From Brevibacillus laterosporus LMG 15441 (GTDB lineage Bacteria; Bacillota; Bacilli; Brevibacillales; Brevibacillaceae), in contig NZ_CP007806.1 of assembly GCF_000219535.2 (NCBI RefSeq), forward strand, positions 3,258,501-3,322,500: 64,000 nt of DNA, read 5' to 3'. The notes beneath the pieces were generated by a model. It saw only the letters and a program-made list of their open reading frames with translations, was not told the origin of the DNA and ran no database searches. Position numbers and translations under genes: made by a program. Positions 55,672 to 63,486 of the stretch are shown here, in pieces (position 1 is the stretch's first letter; the number at the start of each line of letters is the position of its first letter).

Positions 55672-55693
55672 TTTTTTCATTACTGAAACTATC

Positions 55694-55731
55694 AAGAGAC
55701 TGAGACTCGAAGCTCAGTCTCTTGTTTTTTT
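55694..55731 (+). terminator. Terminator of the Ig-like gene
   Basis: AAGAGACTGAG (55694-55704) pairs perfectly with CTCAGTCTCTT (55713-55723), followed by GTTTTTTT. Confidence 0.88.
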
Positions 55732-55915
55732 CTACAGTTCCAAGCTTTTTCAGAGAAAATATTCTTACCTACTTCCTGACCGGCCTTTCCTTAAACCATG
55801 CAATTTTTAACAAATCGTATGTTGAGTAATTAACCTAGTGAAAAAGATTACACCAATTTACCAATTTTTTTATATAATCGAAATGTCTCACAAACTTAAA
55901 AAGCAGGTGATATCC

Positions 55916-56113
55916 TTGATTGACATGGGCGAAATTATACATAGTTTTTTTGCATTGCTGCCCATTTTCTTAAATATTTTCTTTAGTATCTGGGCCTATC
56001 GTGATTCAAGAAGTAGAGGTAATAGTAAGGAATTCTCACTCATTGCATTAATAGTTGTATTGGCTTTTCCTATCATTGGTTTGGTATTATATTTGATCAT
56101 TCGAAGAGATTAG
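55916..56113 (+). CDS. PLD-nuclease N-terminal-like membrane protein (65 aa)
   Basis: TTG at 55916 has AGGTGATATCC before it; the frame is open further upstream without a good site. Two membrane helices: HSFFALLPIFLNIFFSIWAY and FSLIALIVVLAFPIIGLVLY, joined by RDSRSRGNSKE. This is the PLDc_N layout seen at the start of cardiolipin synthases and as free small proteins beside bacteriocin loci. Function unknown. A terminator follows. Confidence 0.65.
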   Translation: MIDMGEIIHSFFALLPIFLNIFFSIWAYRDSRSRGNSKEFSLIALIVVLAFPIIGLVLYLIIRRD

Positions 56114-56123
56114 TTTTTGTGGG

Positions 56124-56157
56124 GTGTAAGGGGATAACGATGCCCCTTACACTGTTT
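56124..56157 (+). terminator. Terminator of the 65-aa gene
   Basis: GTGTAAGGGG (56124-56133) pairs perfectly with CCCCTTACAC (56143-56152), followed by TGTTT. Confidence 0.8.
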
Positions 56158-56896
56158 CAATGAGCTGCTGTTTGGTCATTGTGCTTCCTCCTATCCAAAG
56201 CTAACAATCATGCCCTGTTCATACGAACCGAGGATATACATATCTTCGTGCCTACATCATTCATCCTGATCAAATCGGTACCTATCCGTAACAGCGATAA
56301 TGTTCGGTTTACCTTTTCCAGATTTGACTGTGATGCAGTATCATGTCGTGCATTTGGTGTTTGGTAAGGCTGGTGAAGCTTATCTGATTAACCACTCTTC
56401 ATCATCTTCCTAGAAATCTAAAGGCGTACAACGTGAATCATCCCGAATATAAGTAGCCCCAATTGTTACCACATTTGCATTCCATATGAGCTACTATCGA
56501 CCAAAGGCATTGACTCGTCTTTTTCTTATTTAGCCAACATAGTGACTCAATATACAATCGGAAAGAGCATAGGTACTCTAACTAAACACAAATAGTGTGA
56601 ATGCAAATTTGTTATGTACATTATTACCAAGAATGAAAAGGGTTGCCCGTTCCCATTCCCCCAAAAATAGGTTCTGTTAAAGAATGTGATTTGTTATTCA
56701 GCTAACGAGTAGTTTAATCGCAAAAAATTTTTACCAAGCACAATAAATCCGTTCTTTGAATATGATGGGTTATAAGTCAGTGTGTGCACTCTATTTGTTT
56801 TGTACTAAAGGGTGAAACTTGCGAAATTGTATTTTACAGTCTCACCTCACACCGATATGTATGAGCAATTACTATGTTTGGTGGGAGGAAGAATAA
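56158..56896. other. Gene-free stretch of 0.74 kb
   Basis: No open frame with a ribosome binding site and protein-like composition is seen on either strand. It probably contains remains of former genes. Near 56830-56880 it should hold the promoter of the Lys/Asn-repeat gene, whose ribosome binding site GGGAGG lies at about 56882. Confidence 0.5.
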
Positions 56897-57376
56897 ATGG
56901 ATTCCTTTCAAAAAAATAACATGTTAGCACAAAATTCATCGAATAATGCTAAAAAGAAACAGTCAGCCAACAATTCATTAGATAATGAAAAAAGGAAGCA
57001 GCCAACCGATAATTCATCAGATAATAAAAAAAAGAAGCAGCCAACCAATTATTCATCCAATAATAAAAAAAAGAAACAGTCAACCAATAATGCTAAAAAG
57101 AAACAATCAACCAATAATTCATCCATTTTACATTGCATGAATGGCAATAATTTAGAGCTTATTGTGGCTGCTCTTCTTTTAACTGGTAAGTTAAGAGTAG
57201 ATGCTGTTCAATTGTTTAGACAAGCTACGATGATTGTCAGTTTAACGGGAAAGTACGTTACATTAGGCGATTTGAACAATACAAATGTAGATAGCATGCT
57301 AAAATTTCTCAACGATAATGGCAATATAACTGTGGATGAGATTATTCAGGCACTTAAAAAGAAAATGGATAATTAA
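56897..57376 (+). CDS. Lys/Asn/Gln/Ser-repeat protein with helical C-terminal domain (159 aa)
   Basis: ATG at 56897 follows GGGAGGAAG. Residues ~14-75 consist of five or so imperfect repeats of (S/D)NNKKKKQ(S/P)TNNSS, also visible as DNA repeats of roughly 42-45 bases with a shorter unit. The C-terminal ~80 residues are a compact helical domain (CMNGNNLELIVAALLLTGKL, then VDAVQLFRQATMIVSLTGKY). The strongly basic low-complexity start suggests binding to nucleic acid or an acidic polymer. The next gene looks sporulation-related, so a spore coat or spore surface role is possible. Confidence 0.65.
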   Translation: MDSFQKNNMLAQNSSNNAKKKQSANNSLDNEKRKQPTDNSSDNKKKKQPTNYSSNNKKKKQSTNNAKKKQSTNNSSILHCMNGNNLELIVAALLLTGKLRVDAVQLFRQATMIVSLTGKYVTLGDLNNTNVDSMLKFLNDNGNITVDEIIQALKKKMDN

Positions 57377-57407
57377 TAAGTATTAAAAGGAAAAGGGTGA
57401 GCTCATA

Positions 57408-57527
57408 ATGAAAAATTTTGATGGAGAGGGTTTCTCGGAATTAATACTAATAGTTATTTTAATTACATTGCTAATATTTGGTTCCACAGATATAGTTGGT
57501 CTTTCCGCTCAACCAACAAAACCATAG
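57408..57527 (+). CDS. Small membrane protein, YjcZ-like (39 aa)
   Basis: ATG at 57408 follows AAAGGGTGA. It encodes MKNFDGEGFSELILIVILIT, then LLIFGSTDIVGLSAQPTKP. A Gly-Phe before one membrane helix resembles the YjcZ family of small sporulation-induced proteins (GFALIVVLFILL type). It lies 31 bases after the repeat protein and before a terminator, so the two form one operon. Confidence 0.6.
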   Translation: MKNFDGEGFSELILIVILITLLIFGSTDIVGLSAQPTKP

Positions 57528-57564
57528 AAAGAGAATGCCAACCCCCATTTAATTTTTCTGAACA

Positions 57565-57590
57565 GGACTTAAAAGGAGTCCTTTTTTTTA
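57565..57590 (+). terminator. Terminator of the repeat-protein operon
   Basis: GGACT (57565-57569) pairs with AGTCC (57577-57581), followed by T8. Confidence 0.75.
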
Positions 57591-57873
57591 TGAATGATCA
57601 ACATTGTTGTATAACAGAGTCAAAAAATAAATTCAATCTCTTCTTTTTCTATAGTTGACTTACAATATATTTAACGTAAGCAACATTCTATCTACAAAAT
57701 ATATTGTTTCTTCATAAGAAGTTTCACTTATGTAAGGGTTTCCATGCGCGTATCGGGATATATATTGTAAAATCAATTCCACAATTATATTCCGTCACCT
57801 GTAATTTGCTTGGGGCCCTAATTAGAATCACGAATCGTTCTAGTAGCATCTTTTATATACTTGGTATCAGTAA
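57591..57873. other. Gene-free stretch
   Basis: No supported gene. TTGACTTACAATATATT near 57655 resembles parts of a promoter but has no gene behind it. Confidence 0.35.
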
Positions 57874-58224
57874 GTTTTTTCATTAAGAAACTCGCTAAGG
57901 AATCAGATTAAGAAGAAATCACAATTAGAAACTGCTAAAAATGATGTTGAGAAGCAGCTACATAAACTTCAGGAAAGCAAAAAGAAATGGCAATTTGCAT
58001 TTGTTGAGGAGCTTCTAACAGTTGAAGAATTACGAAAGCGGACAATGGAGGAACGTGATTTAAAAACTCAGTCATTAAATGATCTGGAAGCTATTAATAA
58101 ACAAATGAAAGCAAGTGCATCATGTTCTGATGCGTTTGAATTCATGCTTAAGCTTCCAGATCTATGGCCAGTACTCAGTGATCCAGATAAAAGCAAAATG
58201 ATAAGAACTATTTTTACACCATAG
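57874..58224 (+). pseudogene. C-terminal remnant of a large serine recombinase (probable)
   Basis: A frame open from 57874 with no proper start encodes KKKSQLETAKNDVEKQLHKL, then WQFAFVEELLTVEELRKRTM and MLKLPDLWPVLSDPDKSKM, and stops at 58222. Coiled coil, a 'W-x-F-(x)n-L-(T/S)-x-EEL' segment and a final 'LW-x-L-S-(x)n-K-x-(L/M)-I-R' pattern are typical of the C-terminal part of large serine integrases and transposases. The catalytic N-terminal half is gone. It lies 80 bases from fluC copy 1, at the right edge of the island. Confidence 0.6.
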
Positions 58225-58303
58225 TTGTTAATACACCATTTACAAAAGTAGTGGCTAGAAGGGGTACACCATTGCCAGCTTCAATTGAAAGGATTAAGTA
58301 CAA
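58225..58303. other. Right edge of the accessory island
   Basis: Short stretch between the recombinase remnant and the stop codon of fluC copy 1. It contains GGGTAC at 58262-58267, matching 41549-41554. This is only a six-base match and may be chance. Confidence 0.35.
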
Positions 58304-58684
58304 CTAACTCTTTTTCGTTTTCCATTTGATATGAAAGCCAAGCCATACCATCAGTAAACCACCCCATAGACTAGCCAGTACATAGCAAATGGCAAGTACA
58401 TATTGATGCTGATGCCAAAGGGTAAGTGTCTCTACACTAAAAGTCGAAAAGGTCGTGAAAGAACCAATAAACCCTGTTCCTACTCCTAAGGTAAACCAAG
58501 CAGGCAGTTGATTTCGGGTTAAGAGATATTGATTGAGAGCTCCCAATCCGATACAGCCTATGAAATTGACTACTAGCGTACCTAAAGGAAATGAGAGCTC
58601 CCACCAGCCCGCTGTCCATGCTCCTACTAAATATCGGGATACAGCCCCCAACATTCCTGATAGTCCAACAATTAAAAAAGACAT
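58304..58684 (-). CDS. crcB: Fluoride exporter FluC/CrcB subunit, copy 1 (126 aa)
   Basis: ATG at 58684 follows AAAGGAGAG. GLSGMLGAVSRYLVGAWTAG, FPLGTLVVNFIGCIGLGALN and GTGFIGSFTTFSTFSVETLT are the signatures of Fluc channels, with four membrane helices. It sits directly behind a fluoride riboswitch, so expression should rise with fluoride. Its presumed partner is copy 2 at 41159-41521, now 16.8 kb away on the same strand. Confidence 0.95.
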   Translation of the reverse strand: MSFLIVGLSGMLGAVSRYLVGAWTAGWWELSFPLGTLVVNFIGCIGLGALNQYLLTRNQLPAWFTLGVGTGFIGSFTTFSTFSVETLTLWHQHQYVLAICYVLASLWGGLLMVWLGFHIKWKTKKS

Positions 58685-58718
58685 GCATTCTCTCCTTTTC
58701 CACTATTTTTCACATATA

Positions 58719-58757
58719 TACAAACAAACTCCTACCAGTAATATTACTGGTAGGAGT
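58719..58757 (-). terminator. Expression-platform terminator of the fluoride riboswitch
   Basis: A perfect 30-bp palindrome (58728-58757, arm ACTCCTACCAGTAAT) is followed on the minus strand by TTTGTTTGT. Its 5' arm is the conserved 3' part of the aptamer (ACTCCTACC), so ligand binding and terminator formation exclude each other. Confidence 0.85.
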
Positions 58758-58797
58758 CATTAGCCTATTGGCGCTTAGGGCGAACTCCATCGCCTCT
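58745..58797 (-). ncRNA. Fluoride (crcB) riboswitch
   Basis: On the minus strand GGCGATGGAGTTCGCC, a spacer with AAGCGCC, then GGCTAATGACTCCTACC match the crcB motif in sequence and order. It binds fluoride with magnesium and turns on the exporter gene downstream. Confidence 0.93.
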
Positions 58798-58861
58798 ATT
58801 TACTTGTAAAAACCTGTTTCACAGCACTAGTGCTACGGATCATTTGGAAAAATCACATAGA

Positions 58862-59050
58862 CTAGTGCTTAGGTTCCTCATCCTCTACATAACGGATCGA
58901 ATCTAAACTAGATTTCAAGGAAGCCTTCATAGCATCAATGTATTTTTGACGAAGAACTTGTTGCTCCGTTTTTTCTTCTGGAGTTAAGCCAACATCCTTC
59001 GATTTCTTGGCTAATTCATTAATACGTTTTACTTCTGCATCAGTAACCAA
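58862..59050 (-). CDS. ynzC: UPF0291/DUF896 protein YnzC (62 aa)
   Basis: TTG at 59050 has GAGGAGG at ideal spacing, so the longer frame is rejected. VTDAEVKRINELAKKSKDVG, LTPEEKTEQQVLRQKYI and the final helix fit YnzC, a two-helix protein. In B. subtilis it belongs to the LexA-controlled yneA-yneB-ynzC operon. Here it lies downstream of yneA on the same strand without yneB, so SOS control is plausible. Confidence 0.9.
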   Translation of the reverse strand: MVTDAEVKRINELAKKSKDVGLTPEEKTEQQVLRQKYIDAMKASLKSSLDSIRYVEDEEPKH

Positions 59051-59128
59051 TGGTGATACCTCCTCAACTAACTTCTCTTTATTATAACACAAGACCAAAG
59101 GAGAGGAGATATAAATTATGGCTCCCGC

Positions 59129-59512
59129 TTATCGGTATACTGGAATAGCTAGATTATTTCCTGCATAAATCATGGGGCTATCTAACTGATTTTGTTTCAT
59201 GATCTCATCCATTAGCTCTCTGGCTGATAGCCCAGATTCCTGTTGATAAGCTTGTGCAATACTCCACAGCGTATCACCTGGCTGAATTGTAATGACTATA
59301 GCTACCTGCTGTGTATGGGGAGCCGCAATAGCCACCTTCTCTTTTCCAAAAATCATGCTGCCTGCTGCAAAGGATACTATGATCAGCAATAACGTTACGA
59401 TTGCTTGCCCTCGCGTTATCCCTTTTCTATGATGTACCAATGTGTTCTTACTCGTCATTGTTTTTGTTTTATCTTTATATAGATTCTGACAATTGCTAGA
59501 TTGTACCATCAT
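59129..59512 (-). CDS. yneA: Cell division suppressor YneA (LysM protein, 127 aa)
   Basis: The ATG at 59512 is best spaced from AGGGTGAT; the frame is open five codons earlier. One membrane span (AIVTLLLIIVSFAAGSMIFG) is followed by an extracellular LysM domain (IVITIQPGDTLWSIAQAYQQ to YAGNNLAIPVYR). YneA blocks septum formation during the SOS response. It is divergent from lexA and the shared promoter region has several LexA-box-like sites, as in B. subtilis. It is slightly longer than the ~105-residue B. subtilis protein because of its N-terminus. Confidence 0.9.
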   Translation of the reverse strand: MMVQSSNCQNLYKDKTKTMTSKNTLVHHRKGITRGQAIVTLLLIIVSFAAGSMIFGKEKVAIAAPHTQQVAIVITIQPGDTLWSIAQAYQQESGLSARELMDEIMKQNQLDSPMIYAGNNLAIPVYR

Positions 59513-59527
59513 TATCATCACCCTCAC

Positions 59528-59634
59528 AAACGTTTGTTCTCATTCTGATAACATCATCATAATGCGAACAAATATTCCTGTCAAGCAAAAGAATCGAACT
59601 AATGTTTGTCGAACGCAAATTCTCATGGTATAAT
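59528..59634. promoter_or_regulatory. Divergent lexA/yneA promoter region with LexA-box-like sites
   Basis: Sites resembling the GAAC-N4-GTTC SOS box: GAACAAACGTTT (complement of 59528-59539), GAACAAATATTC (59566-59577), GAACTAATGTTT (59596-59607) and GAACGCAAATTC (59611-59622). The lexA promoter is TTGTCG (59606-59611) and TATAAT (59629-59634), 17 bases apart, overlapped by the last two boxes. The first box lies just upstream of yneA. None is a perfect palindrome. Confidence 0.75.
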
Positions 59635-59672
59635 GTAGAAAATATCTGGATCGAGAGAATGAGGTGTTCGAA

Positions 59673-60293
59673 ATGTCCAAACTCTCCAATCGCCAACAAG
59701 CGATCATTGATTTTATTCGTAAGGAAGTAAAAGATAAAGGTTATCCCCCGTCTGTTCGAGAAATCGGTGAAGCCGTAGGACTAGCTTCCAGTTCCACTGT
59801 TCACGGTCATCTCGCAAGACTTGAAAAGAAAGGCTTAATCCGCCGCGATCCTACTAAGCCACGTGCTATTGAATTATTGGACGAGACTCGTCTACAGGAC
59901 GATTATGAAAGCTCCATCGTTCGAGTACCAGTGGTTGGTAAGGTAACGGCAGGTCAACCTATTACAGCTATTGAACAGGTGGAAGAATATTTTCCATTGC
60001 CAGAAAACATCGTTACGTCTGACAATGTGTTCATGTTGCGCGTTATGGGAGAGAGCATGATCGAAGCAGGCATTTTAGATGGCGATTATGTAATTGTCCG
60101 CCAACAAAATGTAGCTAACAACGGGGATATCGTGGTAGCCATGACCGAAGAGGATGAAGCAACTGTAAAACGTTTCTTTAAAGAGAAAACCCACTTCCGT
60201 CTACAACCGGAAAACTCACAACTAGAACCAATCATTTTAGATAATGTGACGATTTTAGGTAAAGTAATTGGCGTTTACCGCCTTTTCCACTAG
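59673..60293 (+). CDS. lexA: SOS repressor LexA (206 aa)
   Basis: ATG at 59673 follows GAGGTG. Winged-helix domain at residues 1-65 ([20 protein letters not shown]). The self-cleavage site is A93-G94 (KVTAGQP), and the catalytic residues are S128 ([11 protein letters not shown]) and K166 (ATVKRFF). Length matches the Bacillus family. It represses DNA repair genes and itself until RecA filaments stimulate its cleavage. The boxes in its own promoter fit autoregulation. Confidence 0.98.
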   Translation: MSKLSNRQQAIIDFIRKEVKDKGYPPSVREIGEAVGLASSSTVHGHLARLEKKGLIRRDPTKPRAIELLDETRLQDDYESSIVRVPVVGKVTAGQPITAIEQVEEYFPLPENIVTSDNVFMLRVMGESMIEAGILDGDYVIVRQQNVANNGDIVVAMTEEDEATVKRFFKEKTHFRLQPENSQLEPIILDNVTILGKVIGVYRLFH

Positions 60294-60332
60294 TGCATTG
60301 GATTTTTAACTTCTCACATGCTTACACGTACA

Positions 60333-60371
60333 AACTCTTGGTGAGGATCATACTCGCCAAGAGTTTTTTAC
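60333..60371 (+). terminator. Terminator of lexA
   Basis: AACTCTTGG (60333-60341) pairs with CCAAGAGTT (60357-60365), with an inner GAG/CTC and a T-run after. Confidence 0.88.
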
Positions 60372-60574
60372 TGCTCAAATTTATTGTTTGTAACGGTTTA
60401 TTTTATGCCCCACTCTACCTATCTCCTTGATACCTTTCGTGTTTCTCCTACTATTTGGACTTATATTTAGGTGTAAATTAGCTGCATAGCCACTTAAAAC
60501 AGTGTTTCTTTTTAGCAAATCTTCAAACAATCTTCAAACAAGCCTTCTCTAATTCTGATTTGTAAACACAAATA

Positions 60575-60630
60575 AACCGAGATTGCCGGTTTCCCTACAG
60601 GAAATGATAGAGAATTTGACAATCTCGGTT
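60575..60630 (-). terminator. Hairpin downstream of the DUF456 gene
   Basis: AACCGAGATTG (60575-60585) pairs perfectly with CAATCTCGGTT (60620-60630) around a 34-base loop. On the minus strand TTATTTG follows. It is the likely terminator of the DUF456 gene. Confidence 0.6.
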
Positions 60631-60681
60631 ATATGGAATGGATCAACACTCAAAATCCAATGTAACGATCCACAATAAGCT

Positions 60682-61170
60682 TTACCAAGCAACAATAAAG
60701 AACCAGATAATCATGATGAGTTGGATAGAGATTTTCATAATGACACTGCTAAAGAAACCTATAAGACTTCCTATCGCTATCTTAAAAGCTCGTTCTGCCG
60801 GTTGTTTTTGCATCAGCATTTCAATTAATAATACAAATACAAATGGGAGAATAATCATACCAAATGGCGGAAACGTAAGTACACCAATAATAACACCTAA
60901 TATTGACCCGATTGCTGATGCTTTTGAGCCACCATATTTTTTAACAAAGTACATATTAGTCAATAGGTCAGCACCAAATAACACCACACTCAAAATCCCC
61001 ATTCCCCACCAGAAGGAAACCGGTAATCCTGCTCCAGGCTCTGCAATCGCGAATTGATATAGTAAAAAACCGCCCCATAACATAATCGTATCAGGTAACA
61101 CTGGGAAGAAAATACCAGCAATACTTACACCGAATAGAAGTATAACAATCAACCATAATAAAACATCCAT
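60682..61170 (-). CDS. DUF456 membrane protein (162 aa)
   Basis: ATG at 61170 follows GAGGGGGG, so the longer frame is rejected. Four or five hydrophobic segments, a Gly-rich loop (GGSKASAIGSILGVIIGVLT, then FPPFGMIILPFVFVLLIE) and the PVLPDTIMLWGGFLLYQFA segment are diagnostic of the DUF456 family. It is a membrane protein without known function. Monocistronic. Confidence 0.87.
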   Translation of the reverse strand: MDVLLWLIVILLFGVSIAGIFFPVLPDTIMLWGGFLLYQFAIAEPGAGLPVSFWWGMGILSVVLFGADLLTNMYFVKKYGGSKASAIGSILGVIIGVLTFPPFGMIILPFVFVLLIEMLMQKQPAERAFKIAIGSLIGFFSSVIMKISIQLIMIIWFFIVAW

Positions 61171-61521
61171 GTTTAACCCCCCTCTTTGTTGCATCTGACC
61201 CGTTTTCTATATGTACGTTTCAGTGCCCTCCTACGTTTCATTTTTACTTAGGAGTTTCCTTTTCTTGTTTGCGAAACGTGTCTTTTCCTACATATACATG
61301 ATTCTGCTCTTTTTTATGATCTCATTTTTAGCAAAGCCTGACCTATTTACCTATAGCGCTCTTTTACCAGTTCCTTTTTCCACTTCATACAGGCAAAAGG
61401 ACAGCAAGAAAAAGGTATATGGATAACAGGAAAAATATAACATTTAGAGAAATTAATACTATATACTAAATTGTCCCCGCTTCAAGCCTGTATATCCTAT
61501 TTCGGAAAGGAAGGTTACAAG
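61171..61521. other. Intergenic region between divergent genes
   Basis: No gene is supported. It should hold both promoters. AT-rich sequence around 61430-61470 includes ATACTATATACTAAA near the downstream gene. No operator recognised. Confidence 0.4.
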
Positions 61522-61935
61522 ATGCACAAAATTGTTTGTTCTTTATTAGCAGTACCACTTGTTTTCTTACTGTCCTCGACTAGCTACGCGGCTTTAGATA
61601 AGCATAGCACAACAAAAGTAACGATTAGTAGTAATGCTTACAGCCAATATTCTATTCCATTTGCACTAACGGTAAAGGAATGGGATAGAGGTTATGGGGA
61701 AGCTGGTGTTACAGGCCCTTTTTTCCTTGCGAAAGGCGGTAGCGTAACGGTTACGTTTGATAAGAAAGTAGATTCATTGGGCTGGTATCTACTGAATGCA
61801 AATACCTACGGAGCTGAAAAAATCTACCCAAAAGGCTCTACTGTAACCGTCCCACGACATTCACATTGGATTGTTATTCTGCAAAACGCTAGCATAAAAC
61901 CTGTTCCTATTACAGGCAACGTGACGATTCACTAG
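61522..61935 (+). CDS. Small secreted protein (137 aa)
   Basis: ATG at 61522 follows AAAGGAAGG. A signal peptide (MHKIVCSLLAVPLVFLLSST, cut near SYA-ALD) is followed by a strand-rich domain: TKVTISSNAYSQYSIPFAL, WDRGYGEAGVTGPFFLAKGG, DSLGWYLLNANTYGAEKIY and HWIVILQNASIKPVPITGNV. It has a regular hydrophobic alternation suggesting a single beta-sandwich. I do not recognise the family. Confidence 0.7.
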   Translation: MHKIVCSLLAVPLVFLLSSTSYAALDKHSTTKVTISSNAYSQYSIPFALTVKEWDRGYGEAGVTGPFFLAKGGSVTVTFDKKVDSLGWYLLNANTYGAEKIYPKGSTVTVPRHSHWIVILQNASIKPVPITGNVTIH

Positions 61936-62061
61936 TCTTTTTATCACGTTATCACGCAATTAGTATCAGCTCTTACAGCCTCTGCATTCCCTAAAAATTG
62001 GTGTAGGAGAATGGGTTGTCGTATGCGAGGAAATGCCTTAATGCTAGCTGTATCGCATCGC

Positions 62062-62526
62062 CTATTTTCTTACACGCATCAATTTTCCGCTATTTAATCT
62101 TACTAAATCTTCTACCTTTATTTTCACTAATGAATGAGGAGAGCCTCCTCCCGTATAAACATACTCTAATTCTGTTATTTTCGGATCAACCAAAAAAATC
62201 GCCTCAAATCCAAAAGAAGGAACCCCACCGGCTGGATAACCTGTTGCTTCTAATACTTCCTTTTCATCTGCCAAACGAGGTCTTTTTATATTGAGTCCCT
62301 TACTTACTCGTGATGTACTAGCTCGATCCTCTCCTTTTACAATGGCCACAATTAGTCGTCCATCTTCATCAATCATACAAATATTTTTAACCAGCTCATC
62401 AATAGAAGCATTCACAGCTTTAGCCGCCTCTTCGACCGTATGGCAAGATTGATTCAGTATAAAGTGCTGGGCATCAGCAGCTTTTGCATGTAGGTACTCT
62501 TTTATTTGCAGCTCATAAGAATTCAT
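62062..62526 (-). CDS. YbaK/EbsC-type aminoacyl-tRNA deacylase (154 aa)
   Basis: ILNQSCHTVEEAAKAVNASI, LVKNICMIDEDGRLIVAIVK, the conserved lysine in STSRVSKGLNI, and ATGYPAGGVPSFGF then GGGSPHSLVKIKVEDLVRL match the YbaK/ProX fold, whose members hydrolyse mischarged tRNAs such as Cys-tRNA-Pro or Ala-tRNA-Pro. It is cytoplasmic, of normal length and stands alone. Confidence 0.92.
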   Translation of the reverse strand: MNSYELQIKEYLHAKAADAQHFILNQSCHTVEEAAKAVNASIDELVKNICMIDEDGRLIVAIVKGEDRASTSRVSKGLNIKRPRLADEKEVLEATGYPAGGVPSFGFEAIFLVDPKITELEYVYTGGGSPHSLVKIKVEDLVRLNSGKLMRVRK

Positions 62527-62604
62527 TGATCCCTCTCCATCCTAAAATATTTTCCCCATTTTAGCTGTACCCCACTAGTTAATCAAGAGTGCAGGTGATC
62601 TTTT

Positions 62605-63486
62605 TTACGTAATATTCGCTGTTTTTTGTTGTTTTGGTTTTTTTAACGTATAAAGCATCCCAATAAATATTAATAAAATTCCTATTGTTTGTATCATATT
62701 TGGTCGAAATCCAATAATGATCACATCTAATAAAATAGCAACAGCTGGATCCAAAAATACCATTCCTGAAATGGTTCTGGTCGATAGTTTTCGTACACTA
62801 TCGAAAAACAGAAGATAAACAACACCAGTGTGGATAATGCCAGTAATGATCGCGTATGCCCAATTCTGCGGAGTTAGGTCTAAAAATACATGGTAATGGA
62901 TAAAGGGAAGCAAGCATATCGCGCCAATAGCAGTTTGAATAAACGTTGTGGCATAGACACTTGCTTGTTGTATACTCTTCCCTAAAATCATCGTTACTGC
63001 ATAAAAAAGAGCCGCTAGAATAGCGTACAAAAATCCTGTCATTTGAAACGAAGCATTTGAGAGATCACCATCTACTCCGATGATAAAAATCGTTCCTACA
63101 AAGCATACAGAGATAGCCAGAATTGAAAGTATGGTTACCTTTTCTCTGAAAAGAAAGCTACCGACAAGTAAGACAATCATCGGAGCAAGATGATAGAGAG
63201 AGATGGCAACTGTAATCGAAATCAGCTCAAAGGATTTAAACAAGAAAATCCAATTTAATAAATTTGCTATACCACAGAAGCCAATCCTCATTAGTTCTTT
63301 TTTGCTCCATTGCTCTTTGGCATACGTTCCTGTAATAAACCAAATCGAACCAAGAAAAACTGTCGCACAAATGCATCTAATAAAAACCAATTCTAAAGCG
63401 GAAAGACCCGTTAACACGGAAAAAAATCCTACTGATCCAAAAATCGTCATCGAGATGAACATTTGAATAAAAGCCCTTATATTCAT
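62605..63486 (-). CDS. EamA family (DMT) transporter (293 aa)
   Basis: Ten hydrophobic segments form two EamA halves, for example IFLFKSFELISITVAISLYH with APMIVLLVGSFLFREKVTIL, and VYLLFFDSVRKLSTRTISGM with VFLDPAVAILLDVIIIG. This is the drug/metabolite transporter superfamily, such as YdcZ- or RhaT-like permeases. The substrate cannot be told. The C-terminus is basic (KKPKQQKTANIT). Confidence 0.9.
   Translation of the reverse strand: MNIRAFIQMFISMTIFGSVGFFSVLTGLSALELVFIRCICATVFLGSIWFITGTYAKEQWSKKELMRIGFCGIANLLNWIFLFKSFELISITVAISLYHLAPMIVLLVGSFLFREKVTILSILAISVCFVGTIFIIGVDGDLSNASFQMTGFLYAILAALFYAVTMILGKSIQQASVYATTFIQTAIGAICLLPFIHYHVFLDLTPQNWAYAIITGIIHTGVVYLLFFDSVRKLSTRTISGMVFLDPAVAILLDVIIIGFRPNMIQTIGILLIFIGMLYTLKKPKQQKTANIT

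Noticed and set aside
57408-57527. Bacteriocin leader/precursor for the small peptide after the Lys/Asn-repeat gene
   Set aside because: There is no leader with a double-glycine site and no modification or export genes. The YjcZ-like membrane layout explains it better.
41522-58303. Complete prophage or conjugative element in the island
   Set aside because: There are no capsid, terminase, portal, relaxase or secretion genes. Only IS elements, secreted-protein genes and a recombinase fragment are present.
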